From an uncultured Peptoniphilus sp. (GTDB lineage Bacteria > Bacillota > Clostridia > Tissierellales > Peptoniphilaceae), in contig CAMQDG010000076.1 of the NCBI GenBank assembly GCA_946999425.1, forward strand, positions 1 through 6,224: 6,224 bases of DNA, in the 5' to 3' direction. A model generated the notes under the pieces. The model was given only the letters and a program-made list of their open reading frames with translations. It did not search any database and had not been told where the DNA came from. Shown one piece after another: positions 5,055 through 6,224 of the stretch (positions are counted from its first letter, which is position 1; every line of letters begins with the position of its first letter). A program made the position numbers and the translations under genes.

Positions 5055-6224
5055 TTAAATTTTAAAAAAATACAATGGAGATAAGTTTGAGAGTTATGTA
5101 ATTTCATATAGGTCTAAAACCTCTAAAGTAAGGGGATATACGGCCACAACGTTTGAGAGTTATGTAATTTCATATAGGTCTAAAACAAATATCAATTTTA
5201 TAGATTCTGCTTCGTGGTTTGAGAGTTATGTAATTTCATATAGGTCTAAAACAAGCTTGGGGGTGACAACAGATGAATAATAGTTTGAGAGTTATGTAAT
5301 TTCATATAGGTCTAAAACTTCCCGATAAGGCTATTTTATCACCTTTTGGTTTGAGAGTTATGTAATTTCATATAGGTCTAAAACAATACAATTTCTTTAG
5401 GTATTACAGTCTTAGTTTGAGAGTTATGTAATTTCATATAGGTCTAAAACTAACAAAATCAAAGTACCTGACTGGGTGCCGTTTGAGAGTTATGTAATTT
5501 CATATAGGTCTAAAACAAAAATCTTTTAATTTCATTTCTTGCGTTCGTTTGAGAGTTATGTAATTTCATATAGGTCTAAAACTTCCTGAAGATGTTTTAG
5601 TAGTCGGAAATCGTTTGAGAGTTATGTAATTTCATATAGGTCTAAAACCTGCACCTTTGAAAACTTTAAAATCACTAAGTTTGAGAGTTATGTAATTTCA
5701 TATAGGTCTAAAACTGTTTTGCTGTTCTTAATTGTCCGTTAGCTGTTTGAGAGTTATGTAATTTCATATAGGTCTAAAACTTTTCTAAAAACTTCTTTTC
5801 TTATCTTGCCGTTTGAGAGTTATGTAATTTCATATAGGTCTAAAACTCCGTCAAAAAACAAAGGAGTATGATATGAAGTTTGAGAGTTATGTAATTTCAT
5901 ATAGGTCTAAAACATGGATCCTATTGAGTGTTTAGATAGAGCTGTTTGAGAGTTATGTAATTTCATATAGGTCTAAAACTAACAAAACACCTATATTTTG
6001 TGAGCACGGTTTGAGAGTTATGTAATTTCATATAGGTCTAAAACTTGAACTTGATGTAGTAATTTAAGGGGTGAGTTTGAGAGTTATGTAATTTCATATA
6101 GGTCTAAAACTTTCAGTTTTTGATAAATCTGGAATATTATTGTTTGAGAGTTATGTAATTTCATATAGGTCTAAAACGGTGGAAAAAATGTAGAAATACC
6201 AAACGATGTTTGAGAGTTATGTAA
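5019..6224 (+). CRISPR. Type II-A CRISPR array, 18 spacers seen, runs off the right edge
   Basis: Eighteen complete 36-base repeats, identical by eye, start at 5019, 5085, 5151, 5217, 5283, 5349, 5415, 5481, 5547, 5613, 5679, 5745, 5811, 5878, 5944, 6009, 6075 and 6142. A 19th is cut after 17 bases (6208-6224). The 18 spacers all differ. Fifteen are 30 bases; spacer 13 (5847-5877) and spacer 17 (6111-6141) are 31, and spacer 15 (5980-6008) is 29. No degenerate terminal repeat is seen, so the old end lies outside. Leader-proximal spacer 1 (5055-5084) should be the newest. Several spacers look like coding DNA or gene starts (for example 4, 13 and 14), as expected for phage or plasmid DNA, but no source can be named. 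Transcription is probably + strand, with tracrRNA and RNase III processing. Confidence 0.99.

Noticed and set aside
5451..5988. Spacers 7 and 15 as related because both begin TAACAAAA
   Set aside because: The similarity stops after these AT-rich bases; the remaining sequence differs.
6178..6207. Spacer 18 as a self-targeting spacer against csn2
   Set aside because: It shares 15 bases (AAAAAATGTAGAAAT) with csn2 near 4490-4505, but the rest differs, including the spacer 3' end that forms the seed. The shared stretch is A-rich and most likely chance.

Overview
This window is most of a type II-A CRISPR-Cas locus, all on the + strand: the 3' three quarters of cas9, then complete cas1, cas2 and csn2, then the leader end and first part of a CRISPR array that runs off the right edge. 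The DNA is very AT-rich, with A-rich codon use, and the Cas proteins resemble those of low-GC Bacillota. The HNH region (CMYSLEPIEL, YDQDHIYPKSK) and the Cas9 C-terminus look more like anaerobic Clostridia/Tissierellia-type or Treponema/Filifactor-type II-A proteins than the streptococcal branch. I infer an anaerobic, host-associated Bacillota member but cannot name a genus.

Layout: 1-3129, cas9, open at the left edge (about 325 N-terminal residues, including RuvC-I and the bridge helix, lie outside). 3126-4004, cas1. 3994-4314, cas2. 4311-4979, csn2. 4980-5018, a 39-base csn2-to-array gap ending in the leader-anchoring motif ATTTGAG. 5019-6224, the array: 18 complete identical 36-base repeats, a cut-off 19th, and 18 different spacers. 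The genes overlap at every junction (4, 11 and 4 bases), so they should form one transcript. No terminator-like hairpin with a T run separates csn2 from the array.

Working together: Cas1-Cas2, with Csn2 and Cas9, would capture new spacers and insert them at the ATTTGAG/first-repeat junction. The array, read on the + strand, gives pre-crRNA whose repeat 5' portions pair with tracrRNA for RNase III processing and loading into Cas9. All catalytic residues that can be checked are present: Cas9 RuvC-II Glu, HNH Asp-His-Asn and RuvC-III His/Asp; Cas1 Glu-His-Glu; Cas2 Asp. The system therefore looks functional as far as the window shows. tracrRNA is not in the window and probably lies upstream of cas9.

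The overall system is a known type. The most interesting detail is a 15-pair inverted repeat (4995-5009 with 5016-5030) that joins the short leader to the first 12 bases of the first repeat. As RNA it would hide the tracrRNA-pairing part of that repeat. Also worth a look are the very short non-coding leader and a Cas9 PAM-interacting end that lacks the SpCas9 Arg-Lys-Arg motif.
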